NCBI GenBank assembly: GCA_017480445.1
Contig: JAFVAO010000062.1
Location: 29,557-93,556 of the forward strand
Direction: 5' to 3'
Source of the DNA: Lachnospiraceae bacterium
Lineage (GTDB): Bacteria; Bacillota; Clostridia; Lachnospirales; Lachnospiraceae
DNA length: 64,000 bases
A program made the translations under genes and the position numbers. The notes beneath the pieces were generated by a model. The model did no database searches. It had not been told where the DNA came from and saw nothing but the letters and a program-made list of their open reading frames with translations. Position 1 is the stretch's first letter, and each line of letters starts with the position of its first letter. Positions 1-8,195 of this stretch are shown here, piece after piece.

Positions 1-372
1 AAGATTGGTTCCGGCAAACCCAAGAACCAGCACCGTAGCCGCTACAGAGACCGGAAAATCTCTTTTTAGAATTGCTTTTTCCACCGGCACCGGATGAATC
101 AATGCACAGATGCCCAGGACACATAGCAAATTAAAGAGATTGGATCCCACGACATTGCTGAGTGCAATCTCATTTGCGCCCTGTATGGCGGCGGCCGTAC
201 TGACTGCAAGCTCCGGCGCGCTGGTGCCGAGTGCAACAATGGTCAGACCGATGATCACACCCGGCACACGAAACTTACCGGCCAATGCCGCACTGCCATC
301 CACAAAAAAATCTGCTCCTTTGATCAATGCCACAAATCCTACAACCAGCAGCAATACATAGATCAAAAACAT
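1..372 (-). CDS. Calcium/sodium antiporter family protein (partial, 5' part of gene)
   Basis: The minus-strand reading frame runs off the window edge, leaving about 124 N-terminal residues. They read as two or three membrane helices with the motif GLTIVALGTSAPELAVS and, further on, NVVGSNLFN, which are hallmarks of the first alpha-repeat of K+-independent Na+/Ca2+ exchangers (YrbG/CaxA type) that export Ca2+ across the cytoplasmic membrane. The ATG at 372 has a GGAGG ribosome site 8 bases upstream. Two very small membrane-protein genes lie immediately upstream in the same direction, 19 and 46 bases apart, so the three are probably co-transcribed. The family call is firm; the ion is inferred from the family. 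Confidence 0.85.
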   Translation of the reverse strand, partial: MFLIYVLLLVVGFVALIKGADFFVDGSAALAGKFRVPGVIIGLTIVALGTSAPELAVSTAAAIQGANEIALSNVVGSNLFNLLCVLGICALIHPVPVEKAILKRDFPVSVAATVLVLGFAGTNL

Positions 373-391
373 AATATATCTCCTCCGTTTA

Positions 392-553
392 TCATGTCTC
401 TTCCTTTCGATTCTCTATCGGGTCCTGATGCGCGTTCGGATCTCCTTTCTCGTCCGGATCCGGCCTGTGCTCCACCCACCATGCAAAAATGCCGCCGGCA
501 ACCACTGCCGCCACGCAGAACCACACAGTTACATTGGCAAATACTTCATTCAT
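392..553 (-). CDS. Small single-helix membrane protein, 53 aa, unknown function
   Basis: A short frame begins MNEVFANVTVWF at 553 and stops at 394-392. The first 27 residues form one hydrophobic helix ending in WW, followed by a hydrophilic tail rich in Asp, Pro, Glu and His. The ribosome site is modest (AAGGGA, about 11 bases upstream). An in-frame ATG exists 12 bases further upstream but has no spacing for a ribosome site. The gene sits between another tiny membrane-protein gene and the antiporter gene, all in one direction with short gaps. I do not recognise a family. A role as an accessory microprotein of the antiporter is only a guess from position. Confidence 0.6.
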   Translation of the reverse strand: MNEVFANVTVWFCVAAVVAGGIFAWWVEHRPDPDEKGDPNAHQDPIENRKEET

Positions 554-580
554 TCCATCACACATCCCTTCTTGAAACGA

Positions 581-727
581 TTAATCCGTCAGTTTATAAC
601 CGTACCGAATTTTTCTGTAAATTTTCCAAATGATCATCGCAGGCATACCAATTGCAATCGCAATGGTGGATCCGCCTCCGGTGATCGCCATAATCACAAG
701 CATAATCATTGCAACAACTCTATTCAT
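581..727 (-). CDS. Small membrane protein, 48 aa, unknown function
   Basis: A short frame begins MNRVVAMIMLVIMAI at 727 and ends KLTD before a TAA. It has a strong ribosome site (AAAAGGAG, 6 bases from the ATG), which argues that it is translated. Two hydrophobic stretches (residues about 4-15 and 21-34), separated by a Gly-Gly-Gly-Ser turn, precede a basic tail (KIYRKIRYGYK). It is the first gene of a presumed three-gene unit ending in the Na+/Ca2+ antiporter homologue. No family is recognised. Confidence 0.65.
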   Translation of the reverse strand: MNRVVAMIMLVIMAITGGGSTIAIAIGMPAMIIWKIYRKIRYGYKLTD

Positions 728-792
728 ATTCTTCTCCTTTTCTGCACGGAAAATAGACCCGACACGGTCTGGTTTTGCATACTACATGTTAT

Positions 793-812
793 AAAAATTA
801 CGTCCGTCAGGA
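793..812 (-). terminator. Possible weak terminator after the 152-aa gene
   Basis: On the minus strand, just past the stop of the gene at 830-1288, CGTCC-TGA-CGGACG can pair as a short hairpin and is followed closely by ATTTTTAT. The stem is only 5-6 bp, so this is tentative. Confidence 0.35.
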
Positions 813-829
813 CGCACTGATTTGCGCAG

Positions 830-1288
830 TCAGAAGCTTCTTTTTTTACCGTCTAACTTGTGAATCACCGTCAGAATTTTCAACAGATATTCCTTCTTGC
901 GAAAGAATACAGACAAGATCACAGCGGTCAGCGTTCTGACGAACACCGCTGTGCACAACAAAAGCAATCCGCCGTAGAAACGGCCGATGACCTGTTTACT
1001 CTTTGCATTGCCGGTATAGATCACGTGTACCACAGGTGCACGCAGGGCGGCGTGGCCAATCACTTCCGGCACATCGGCCTTCTGCATTTTGGGCAGCGCC
1101 GTCACCAAGCTCGCCGTTCCTGCTGTCTCGGAAAAAGTCCCCGCGCAAGCGCTGACCGCAGAAGCACTGTCAGCTGCCGCAAACGGATATAGAAAACTCT
1201 CCAATAAAACGAACAGAAATACCAGCCAGAAGATATACGTGTTCTGTATGCTGTTTTTATGCCTCTTAGCCACTGCTACAACATCCAT
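830..1288 (-). CDS. Predicted secreted or membrane protein, 152 aa, unknown function
   Basis: The protein has an N-terminal hydrophobic helix (residues about 18-40, NTYIFWLVFLFVLLESFLYP) that could be a signal anchor or signal peptide. An Ala/Ser-rich extracytoplasmic stretch follows, then a second helix (about 107-128) and a basic C-terminal tail (KKEYLLKI...KKRSF). An AGGAG ribosome site lies 11 bases before the ATG; a nearer ATG is followed at once by a stop. It follows the flavoprotein gene by 17 bases, so the two probably share a transcript. I do not recognise a family. Confidence 0.6.
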   Translation of the reverse strand: MDVVAVAKRHKNSIQNTYIFWLVFLFVLLESFLYPFAAADSASAVSACAGTFSETAGTASLVTALPKMQKADVPEVIGHAALRAPVVHVIYTGNAKSKQVIGRFYGGLLLLCTAVFVRTLTAVILSVFFRKKEYLLKILTVIHKLDGKKRSF

Positions 1289-1305
1289 GCACTACATGTC
1301 TCCTG

Positions 1306-2613
1306 TCACTTGGTATCAATTTCTCCGGCAGATGCCGAACAGCCTGCGGCCTGTCTGCCGGCGATATGGCCGCTGCACCAGGCCCACTGCAGATTATAGC
1401 CGCCGCATCTGCCGTCCACATCCAGCATCTCGCCGGCAAAATAAAGCCCCTGTACCAGCCTTGACTGCATATCGGTTCCCACCTGTGCCGTATCGACACC
1501 GCCCGCACATACCTGCGCGTTGTCAAATGAATTACTCCCCGTCACATGCACCGTGAACGCTTTACACAGCTGCAGCACCGCATACAGTGCCTGCCGATCC
1601 GCCGTGCTTGCCGCCACATCCCGTTTCAAGCCGGCAAGCTTGATCATAAGAAGCATCAGTTTCTTATTCAGAAGGCCTGTAAAGAATTCCTCCACCGTCC
1701 GGTCTGCCGCCTGTGCAAGCCGCCGTTTCAGCATGTCCTCAAGCTCTTGTAGCGTATAATCCGGCAAAAAGTCGATGGACACCTCCACCTCCTGCGAGGC
1801 TTTGCCCGACGCATGCGGGTGAGGTTCCGACGCATGCGGGTGTAATTCCGCCGCATGCAATTGTATGTAATTCACCCGTCTGCTCATCTGGAACACCGGA
1901 ATCCCCGAGATGCCGTAATCCGTCAGCTGAAGTTCACCGCGCTCCGCAATTTCTTCCGGGCCCTGCGAAAGAACGCGCACCACCGCATCTGCACGCACGC
2001 CGGCGATCTCTTTCATAAATGTCTCCCTGCAGCGCAGCTGTACCAGCGCCGGCACCACCGGCACAATCCGATGCCCCAGCTCCTTCGCCAACAGGTAGCC
2101 GCTGCCGTCGGAACCGGTCTTCGGCGCCGCCTTGCCGCCACAGGCCAAAATCACCCGGTCAAACCGATGCGGTTCGTCTCCGGTATATACTGTAAACCCA
2201 GCCTCTACACGCGTCCCCTTTTTCCCCGTCACCACCTGCACACCGGCCGTTCGCAGCCTTGTGCGCAGGACATCCAGCACCGTCGACGCCTGCTCAGAAA
2301 GCGGATACAGATACCCGTTTTTCTCCTTAATCAACATACCGCTCGCCGCAAAAAAGCGTACCGTGGCATCCGTATCAAACTGCGAAAGACACTCCTGCAG
2401 CCACGTCCGATCTGCCCCGTAATAACAGGTCGGATCCAATATGCGGTTGCCAAAATTGCATTTGCCGTTTCCGGTGGAAAGAATCTTTTTGCCGACGCGC
2501 TCTCCGCCCTCAAACAACGTGACAAACGCGCCACTTTCCGCCGCCGTGATCGCCGCCATGATCCCTGCGGCACCGCCGCCGACCACCCCAACTCTTACAC
2601 GCGTTTTATTCAT
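1306..2613 (-). CDS. NAD(P)/FAD-dependent oxidoreductase, BaiN/HI0933-like family
   Basis: A 435-aa flavoprotein with an N-terminal FAD-binding Rossmann motif GGGAAG at residues 12-17, the family motif KKILSTGNGKCNFGN, a central CGGKAAPKTGSDGSGY motif and a C-terminal LYFAGEMLDVDGRCGGYNLQWAW block. All are diagnostic of the HI0933/YhiN/BaiN flavoprotein family. The physiological substrate is unsettled for most members; one relative (BaiN) acts on bile acids. The start at 2613 is chosen for its GGAGGAG ribosome site and because the Rossmann strand follows directly; the longer open frame overlaps the upstream gene. A 21-bp tandem repeat adds two HPHAS motifs at about residues 248-268. Confidence 0.85.
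   Translation of the reverse strand: MNKTRVRVGVVGGGAAGIMAAITAAESGAFVTLFEGGERVGKKILSTGNGKCNFGNRILDPTCYYGADRTWLQECLSQFDTDATVRFFAASGMLIKEKNGYLYPLSEQASTVLDVLRTRLRTAGVQVVTGKKGTRVEAGFTVYTGDEPHRFDRVILACGGKAAPKTGSDGSGYLLAKELGHRIVPVVPALVQLRCRETFMKEIAGVRADAVVRVLSQGPEEIAERGELQLTDYGISGIPVFQMSRRVNYIQLHAAELHPHASEPHPHASGKASQEVEVSIDFLPDYTLQELEDMLKRRLAQAADRTVEEFFTGLLNKKLMLLMIKLAGLKRDVAASTADRQALYAVLQLCKAFTVHVTGSNSFDNAQVCAGGVDTAQVGTDMQSRLVQGLYFAGEMLDVDGRCGGYNLQWAWCSGHIAGRQAAGCSASAGEIDTK
1807..1869. repeat. Three tandem 21-bp units inside the flavoprotein gene
   Basis: Units at 1807-1827, 1828-1848 and 1849-1869 share CGACGCATGCGGGTG or a diverged form; the third unit is the least conserved. The length is a multiple of three, so the reading frame is kept and short His-Pro-His-Ala-Ser repeats are added to the protein. 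Confidence 0.85.
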
Positions 2614-2662
2614 ATGCTCCTCCATCATTCTGTATAAGGATTCCCGTGGCAAAAGCCCTCCA

Positions 2663-3346
2663 TCAGCTGGAATAGGTCTCCAGAAAGCTGTAGAGCTGTT
2701 CCTCATCCTCCAAATAAAGCGTCTGCATCACCTGCAGCAGCACCTGCTCCGGCAATGTCTCCGCCATGATGCCGGTATAGAGATAAATGGTCTGCAGATC
2801 TTCTCTGTAGACCACCAGCTCGTGGTCTGACACCGCCAGATAGAAGCCGCCCTGCGGCTCTGTCTTGCGATAATTTTTGCGCACAACCACGCGCTCACCG
2901 GAGAAGGACACGATCTCTTCATTCACAAATCCTCGCTCCTGCTCCTCCAGCGGCGGATATTTTGAGTAGCTCTCCACCGCCGTCACAAACTGCAGACGAT
3001 CCATTCCGATATACGAATACGGAATATGTGTTTCCGTCTGGGTCTCAATCTCCGTGTCCACATCCCGCTCCAACAATACATAGGCCGTATCCGCCGTCAC
3101 ATGCGTGCCGGTGATCTCTGCCGCCATCTGCTCCTTCTGCCCCGCAGTCTCCGGCTCTGCATCCGTTATCGCCGCATCCGACGGCCATTCGGGTTCATCC
3201 GTCGCCGACACGGCGGTCTGCGGATCCTGTGTCATGCCACTCCCGGGATAAAAGAAATGTTCTGTCCGCACGCCGCCCCAGAATCCCAAAACAAACATCG
3301 CGAACGGATACAAAAAGAAAAGGCTGAATCCTTTTAAAAACTTCAT
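2663..3346 (-). CDS. Membrane-anchored extracellular protein with BofC-like C-terminal region
   Basis: About 227 residues. Residues 1-25 form a basic start and a hydrophobic helix (signal anchor), followed by an acidic, low-complexity segment rich in Asp, Glu and Thr. The C-terminal 60 residues (VSDHELVVYREDLQTIYLY, then LPEQVLLQVMQTLYLEDEEQLYSFLETYSS) resemble the C-terminal domain of BofC, a regulator of forespore signalling in Bacillus, and similar Clostridial proteins; this is a recollection-level match. The ATG at 3346 has AGGAG 11 bases upstream. The ribosome site sits in the loop of a 7-bp hairpin (TTCAACA/TGTTGAA, 3351-3374). An alternative GTG start lies 12 bases upstream. Confidence 0.6.
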   Translation of the reverse strand: MKFLKGFSLFFLYPFAMFVLGFWGGVRTEHFFYPGSGMTQDPQTAVSATDEPEWPSDAAITDAEPETAGQKEQMAAEITGTHVTADTAYVLLERDVDTEIETQTETHIPYSYIGMDRLQFVTAVESYSKYPPLEEQERGFVNEEIVSFSGERVVVRKNYRKTEPQGGFYLAVSDHELVVYREDLQTIYLYTGIMAETLPEQVLLQVMQTLYLEDEEQLYSFLETYSS

Positions 3347-3410
3347 ATTCTTCAACACTCCTCATAATGTTGAAGATAAGTATCAGCCAAAATTTCTAAT
3401 TTTATGCAAT

Positions 3411-3444
3411 TCTTTATCAATACAAACTCTTTATCAATACAAAC
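3411..3444. repeat. Perfect 17-bp tandem duplication at the end of the flippase gene
   Basis: TCTTTATCAATACAAAC occurs twice head to tail (3411-3427 and 3428-3444). The second copy holds the last codons and TGA stop of the flippase gene; the first copy is untranslated. Confidence 0.9.
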
Positions 3445-5038
3445 GAAGCAAACGACCAATCATCAGCAGAAATTTCCCGCCCGGATACTGTGTAAGCTCT
3501 GTCTCCGTAAAATTCCGCGTGCACAGCAGAATCAGAAGATATACCGCGCCGCCCAGAACCAGACAGAGCAGGATTGCCAAGAGATTGCCCAGATGGGGAC
3601 TGATCCCTCTTCCCACAAAGAACAGCAGGAGTCCCGCCACACAGGCCGCACCTGCGGGCAACGCCAGCGTCCGCGCCCAGTCCACGCCGAAACGCATCTG
3701 ATAACACACGAGAATACATGCTGTCACCGCATACACGACAGCGGCGATCAAGCCCGCATAAATCAGCGCGAACACGCCGATTCCATCCTTGTGCAGCAGC
3801 CCGATAAGCGCGATCAGAAACACAATGCCGCGTCCCGCAAATACCCCCATCACCTGCAATTTGCCGTTCATCAGCAACATAATCTGTACAAAATAATAAC
3901 CGATTGCCGCAAAACCGATGAGAAACGATCCGAATCGCAGCATATCCGCCACACTGGCAGCCTCTCCGGCACCGATCAGATCCGCAATAGGCGTCGCCAG
4001 CATAGCTACGAACACCGAGACAAACAAGCCGTAAACAATCGCGAAATGCAGCCCATTGCTGAAATAATTGCGTGCATACCGCTGCTCATCCTTGCGCAGA
4101 CTGCCCACAACCCGATATCCATAACCCAGCAAAAAAATCAACACCGGAAATACACACAGTCCCATCACCGGCAGATACTTCCCGTAGTATACGCCGTAGA
4201 CATTCCACGCACCGTTCTCACTTGCCGCCCTGTAGAAGAACAGGATGCCGAACCAGATGGGCAGATGCCGCAGCAACGCGATCACCACCATCGGACATAC
4301 ACTTCTTAGCAGTGCGCTCATCTGACTGCCAAAGGTATCGGTGGTGCGCAGTCCCTCCCCGTTGTTCTTTTTGGTTTTGCCTCTGCTGCTCCGGTAGACC
4401 AGAAACAGGAAAATTAACACAAACACCTCTGACAGGGTGATGGCCAGCGCAACACCCATGCCGCTGTACATCGCGGTAAAATGCTCCTGCCTGAGCAGGG
4501 TGCTGACCTTCTGCCCGTAGCCACCGAACACGTGGATCAACAACAGGGAAAACAACAAAATACAAACCTGGCGCATCACATACGAAATCACCGACGGCAG
4601 TTCGGTTCCCTCCGCCTGGAAATAACCCAACAGCACGCAGACCAGCGTGTGCAGCACCACCGCCGGCGCAAGCAGCTGCATGATCGCCACGTGATATACG
4701 CCGCCGGGCAAATTTTTCCCAACGAACCAGGTCACAATGAAAAAGAGCACACTCGCACTCAAGCCTGCCAGGAACTCTGTAAACATCACGTTTCTTTTTA
4801 ATTTTTCAGCATTTTTATACTGCCCCTTTGCCGTGCGCGCGCGCAGCAGTTTCCCGATCGTATCCGCCAGCCGAGAGCCTATACACATTTCAAAGAACAA
4901 AAACACCTCAAAGGATACGGCTGTGTAGGCGACGCCATCCTCCCCGATTTTGTTGCCGAGAATGAGCAGGCTCAGCATCCCCAGCATGTAGGACGCGATT
5001 TCCACCTGTCTCTTTTTTTGTTCCACCTGATGACTCAT
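3434..5038 (-). CDS. Polysaccharide flippase-like membrane protein (MOP superfamily, SpoVB/MurJ-like)
   Basis: A 534-aa, very hydrophobic protein with about 12-14 predicted membrane helices spread over its whole length. Its size and layout match the multidrug/oligosaccharide-lipid/polysaccharide (MOP) exporters, which include the lipid-linked sugar flippases SpoVB, MurJ and Wzx. The N-terminus (VEQKKRQVEIASYMLGMLSLLILGNKIG) differs from classical SpoVB, so a cell-wall or capsule precursor substrate is inferred only from the superfamily. It is downstream of ybeY by 35 bases and could be the last gene of the yqfC-yqfD-phoH-ybeY unit. No family-defining catalytic residue exists, so confidence in the precise role is low. 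Confidence 0.7.
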   Translation of the reverse strand: MSHQVEQKKRQVEIASYMLGMLSLLILGNKIGEDGVAYTAVSFEVFLFFEMCIGSRLADTIGKLLRARTAKGQYKNAEKLKRNVMFTEFLAGLSASVLFFIVTWFVGKNLPGGVYHVAIMQLLAPAVVLHTLVCVLLGYFQAEGTELPSVISYVMRQVCILLFSLLLIHVFGGYGQKVSTLLRQEHFTAMYSGMGVALAITLSEVFVLIFLFLVYRSSRGKTKKNNGEGLRTTDTFGSQMSALLRSVCPMVVIALLRHLPIWFGILFFYRAASENGAWNVYGVYYGKYLPVMGLCVFPVLIFLLGYGYRVVGSLRKDEQRYARNYFSNGLHFAIVYGLFVSVFVAMLATPIADLIGAGEAASVADMLRFGSFLIGFAAIGYYFVQIMLLMNGKLQVMGVFAGRGIVFLIALIGLLHKDGIGVFALIYAGLIAAVVYAVTACILVCYQMRFGVDWARTLALPAGAACVAGLLLFFVGRGISPHLGNLLAILLCLVLGGAVYLLILLCTRNFTETELTQYPGGKFLLMIGRLLRLY

Positions 5039-5073
5039 TCGTTTATCCTCGTTCTCTCTGTCCCGTTTATCCC

Positions 5074-5586
5074 TTATGGCATATCTCGTGTAATCCCCAG
5101 CTGCCCCAGCACCTTCTCCTGCTTGTCCTCCATGACGGCAGCCTCCGCGGGCTCCATATGATCATAGCCGCACAGATGCAGCATACTGTGCGCCACCAAA
5201 AACGCAAACTCCCGCTTTGGACTGTGGCCGTACTCTGCCGCCTGCGCCCGCACTCTGTCCACAGACAGAATGATATCTCCCAGAATCAGTTCTCCGCTCT
5301 CCGGGTCAAAATAATCCGCCTCTCTTCCCTCCGGAATCCAAAAACGGGCAGGCTCATCAAAATCCAGATTGGGAAATGACAATACATCTGTCTCCCGGTC
5401 AATCTCGCGATAGGTTCTGTTGAACTCCCGAATGCCGGCGTTGTCCGTCACCAGCACATTGACGCAGACCTCATACGGGCATTGCTCCGTGCGCAGCACC
5501 TCATTGACCACCTGTTCTACAACCGCTTCCGCGTCAAACGGAAACGCTGCATCAATTCCCTCATCGTATTCCAAATAACATGTCAT
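5074..5586 (-). CDS. ybeY: Endoribonuclease YbeY, 16S rRNA maturation
   Basis: A 170-aa protein with the metal-binding signature of the UPF0054 family at residues 133-143 (HSMLHLCGYDH; His133, His137 and His143 bind zinc). It also has the conserved segment ETDVLSFPNLD and GDIILS. YbeY is a single-strand endoribonuclease needed for 16S rRNA 3'-end processing and ribosome quality control. The order yqfC-yqfD-phoH-ybeY is the classical Firmicutes arrangement, which supports the call. The length is normal for the family. Confidence 0.95.
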   Translation of the reverse strand: MTCYLEYDEGIDAAFPFDAEAVVEQVVNEVLRTEQCPYEVCVNVLVTDNAGIREFNRTYREIDRETDVLSFPNLDFDEPARFWIPEGREADYFDPESGELILGDIILSVDRVRAQAAEYGHSPKREFAFLVAHSMLHLCGYDHMEPAEAAVMEDKQEKVLGQLGITRDMP

Positions 5587-5638
5587 ATTCGCCTGACAAT
5601 CTCCTTTGCATCTCAGCTACCCGCACGGACACCAAACG

Positions 5639-6682
5639 CTATCTGCGCGGATTGTTCCCCGCGTAATGCGTCTTGGTTCTGCGGTTCTCCTTTGCCTCGT
5701 ATTCATCATAGGCCTTGACGATCTTCTGCACCAGCGGGTGGCGCACCACATCCTTGCTGGTGAGATTACAGAAGGCGATCCCGTCGATCTTCTGCAGCAC
5801 CTTGACGGCAGTATCCAGCCCCGACTTACTGCCCACAGGCAGATCCTTCTGGGAAGCGTCGCCTGTGACGACCACCTTGGAGCCGAAGCCGATTCTGGTC
5901 AGAAACATCTTCATTTGCGCCGGCGTTGTGTTCTGTGCCTCGTCCAGAATGATGTAGGCATTGTCCAACGTCCGGCCGCGCATATAGGCAAGCGGCGCCA
6001 CCTCGATCAGGCCCTTCTCCATATTTTTGGCAAAACTCTCCGCTCCCATGATCTGATAAAGCGCGTCATACAGCGGCCGCAGATAGGGGTCCACCTTGCT
6101 CTGCAGATCTCCGGGCAAAAATCCTAATTTCTCCCCTGCCTCTATCGCCGGTCTGGTCAGGATGATCCGCCCTACTTCATCATTTTTGAACGCCGTGATG
6201 GCCATCGCCATCGCCAGATACGTCTTTCCCGTGCCTGCCGGCCCTATGCCAAAGACAATCATATTGTTGCGGATCGCATCCACATATTGCTTCTGTCCCA
6301 GCGTCTTGGGCTTGATTGGCTTGCCGTTCACCGTGTGGCAGATGCAATCTCCGTCAATCTCCGTAATCGCCTCCGCCTGGGCTTCCTTTCCCATGGTGAT
6401 CGCGTAGTCCACGCTCTGCTCCTCGATCTCATTCCCGCGGTCGGAGAGAATGGTCAGCTGCTGCAGCACCGACGCTGCCCGTTTCACATGCTCCTCTTCT
6501 CCGCTGACCACGATGTGACCGTTCCGGTCAACCACCGTGACAGCAAAATCCCGCTCCAACTTCTTGATATATTGATCCTGCAATCCAAAAATCTTTTGCA
6601 TATGCTCCGTCGGCATATCCAGATTCATGGAAAAGGCATGTTCCTCCCTGCCGTCATTCCTCACGAATGTCTTCTCTCCCAT
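5639..6682 (-). CDS. phoH: PhoH family ATPase
   Basis: The protein carries the PhoH P-loop GPAGTGKTYLAMAMAI, the Walker B-like IILDEAQNTTPAQMKMFLTR and the sensor VTGDASQKDLP, with the family block TLDNAYI and LTSKDVVRHPLVQKIV near the C-terminus. PhoH/PhoL proteins are cytoplasmic ATPases associated with RNA metabolism and often precede ybeY, as here. The start is uncertain. The Met at 6682 overlaps the end of yqfD by 29 bases and has no clear ribosome site. The Met at 6628 (MNLDMPTEHM), where homologues usually begin, has GGGAGG 14 bases upstream. Either gives a normal-length protein. Confidence 0.93.
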   Translation of the reverse strand: MGEKTFVRNDGREEHAFSMNLDMPTEHMQKIFGLQDQYIKKLERDFAVTVVDRNGHIVVSGEEEHVKRAASVLQQLTILSDRGNEIEEQSVDYAITMGKEAQAEAITEIDGDCICHTVNGKPIKPKTLGQKQYVDAIRNNMIVFGIGPAGTGKTYLAMAMAITAFKNDEVGRIILTRPAIEAGEKLGFLPGDLQSKVDPYLRPLYDALYQIMGAESFAKNMEKGLIEVAPLAYMRGRTLDNAYIILDEAQNTTPAQMKMFLTRIGFGSKVVVTGDASQKDLPVGSKSGLDTAVKVLQKIDGIAFCNLTSKDVVRHPLVQKIVKAYDEYEAKENRRTKTHYAGNNPRR

Positions 6683-7877
6683 CTGTCGCTTGTCGCTTCG
6701 TGACCTGTTCCTGCACACGCAGATCGGCGTGCAGCAGAAAGCCCAAGTCATATGTATCTATTTTAACATCTTTTTCAATAATTTGTACCCCTTTTTCCTC
6801 TAAAGTTTGCAGAAATTGCAAAAATTCTTCCTCCAGCTTATTTCCGGCCTCTTCCGCGCTGTATATCCGTTCCACATTCTGGTATTCGCGATAGGTGTAA
6901 GAGCCGATAAACACGGGGATTTCCAGCTTTTCAAACAAAACAGGTCTGCCGAGGCGCATCAGCCGGTCGTAATACGTATACGGCTTCTCCAGGGGAACCT
7001 TCCATTCCCGTTTCCTGCCAAAGCGTAAAAAGTATTGCTGTTTTTGGCGCGATGTGTACCGACGCTCCATATACGCAGACGCAATCTGCGTATCAAACGC
7101 CGCCATATGCTCCAAAAGAATATCTGCATCCGCGTCCACGAGCAAATATTCCCGCACGGTACCATCCTCGTTGTAAATGGGCACCCTGCCGTCCACCAAA
7201 ACCGTCCCTTCCGTCACCGTATCACCGATTTTGACCGCAGGGATCCCCTGCCGGACCACCATTGACACCACGACACCGTCCGCCTCCGCCACAAGATCTG
7301 TCCCTCCGCCGGACAACTCCCCCTCGGATACATCCGGCCTGTAGCCGTCATTCTCCTTCATGGAAATGATCAGCCGCGTTCCCTCTACTCTGGCGGAGGT
7401 CCAGGTCAGCGCCTGAAACTGATTGCGCAGTTCCTTCTCAAGCACACTGATATCCACCTGATCCCTGCGCATCCCCTCGCGGATCCCCTGCTCCCGCAGA
7501 AAACGATTCAGCTGATCGGTTGTAATCTGCAAATTTCCCTCCGGCACAATGTCCCAGATAAAAAGACCGGATACATGCCAGAACAGGATCGCCAGCAGAA
7601 AACAGGTCACAAACACACTGCGCTTGCGGACGAGCGGAAATAAAAAAGGCAGTCCGTTCTTTTCCAGAACGACTACCTTTGTCCTTGTTTTCCGGACGAT
7701 CGCCTTCAATCTGCGGAAACTGCGCAGGCTGATCGACATCTCATATCCATCTTGTACCTTCTCGATATCCCAGAGCAGAATATCTTTGTTGCTGCACAGA
7801 TTCATAAAGCGTTCCGGTGAAAATCCGTTCACACGGATGCGCAGATATCCCCGTATGAATTTCAGGATGTCAAGCAT
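6654..7877 (-). CDS. yqfD: Sporulation protein YqfD
   Basis: About 407 residues beginning MLDILKFIRGYLRIRVNG, typical of YqfD. A short cytoplasmic N-terminal domain (to about residue 75) is followed by one membrane helix (about 82-105, SVFVTCFLLAILFWHVSGLFIW) and a large extracytoplasmic region. In Bacillus, yqfCD is under SigE and needed for efficient spore formation. The start at 7877 is supported by GAAGGAG 8 bases upstream; the longer frame would overlap yqfC. It follows yqfC by 22 bases and overlaps phoH slightly. Confidence 0.92.
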   Translation of the reverse strand: MLDILKFIRGYLRIRVNGFSPERFMNLCSNKDILLWDIEKVQDGYEMSISLRSFRRLKAIVRKTRTKVVVLEKNGLPFLFPLVRKRSVFVTCFLLAILFWHVSGLFIWDIVPEGNLQITTDQLNRFLREQGIREGMRRDQVDISVLEKELRNQFQALTWTSARVEGTRLIISMKENDGYRPDVSEGELSGGGTDLVAEADGVVVSMVVRQGIPAVKIGDTVTEGTVLVDGRVPIYNEDGTVREYLLVDADADILLEHMAAFDTQIASAYMERRYTSRQKQQYFLRFGRKREWKVPLEKPYTYYDRLMRLGRPVLFEKLEIPVFIGSYTYREYQNVERIYSAEEAGNKLEEEFLQFLQTLEEKGVQIIEKDVKIDTYDLGFLLHADLRVQEQVTKRQATDGREDIREE

Positions 7878-7899
7878 AGCAAAAGCTCCTTCCAGCCGG

Positions 7900-8190
7900 T
7901 CACAAATACCGGACACATTGAATTCGACCGCTGATCTTCATGTCCTCATTGGTATAGTAATCGATCGACAACTGCTCGCCCTCAAAACAGACCTGCCCGT
8001 TTTTCCCCTGCAGGAGAATCGACTGTCTGGAATACTCCAAAAGCCCCCGATAATTCTCCACCCAGGCCTCCGCGCAGCCGGTCAGCGTCACGCGCATAGC
8101 GCCCAGACAGACATCCCGCGGCAGCTGAAGCGTCTCCAAAAGCTTTGTCTTTTGCTGTATTTTGTCCGTATTATTCCCTGTTTTTCTCAT
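7900..8190 (-). CDS. yqfC: Sporulation protein YqfC
   Basis: A 96-aa protein with the YqfC-type core LQLPRDVCLGAMRVTLTGCAEAWVENYRGLLEYS and a C-terminal SGRIQCVRYL, placed directly before yqfD as in other endospore formers. The ATG at 8190 has no recognisable ribosome site. A SigE-like promoter lies just upstream (8196-8224) and would start transcription nearly at the ATG, so either the message is almost leaderless or a non-ATG start further in is used. No better start codon was found. Confidence 0.88.
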   Translation of the reverse strand: MRKTGNNTDKIQQKTKLLETLQLPRDVCLGAMRVTLTGCAEAWVENYRGLLEYSRQSILLQGKNGQVCFEGEQLSIDYYTNEDMKISGRIQCVRYL

Positions 8191-8195
8191 GCTAC

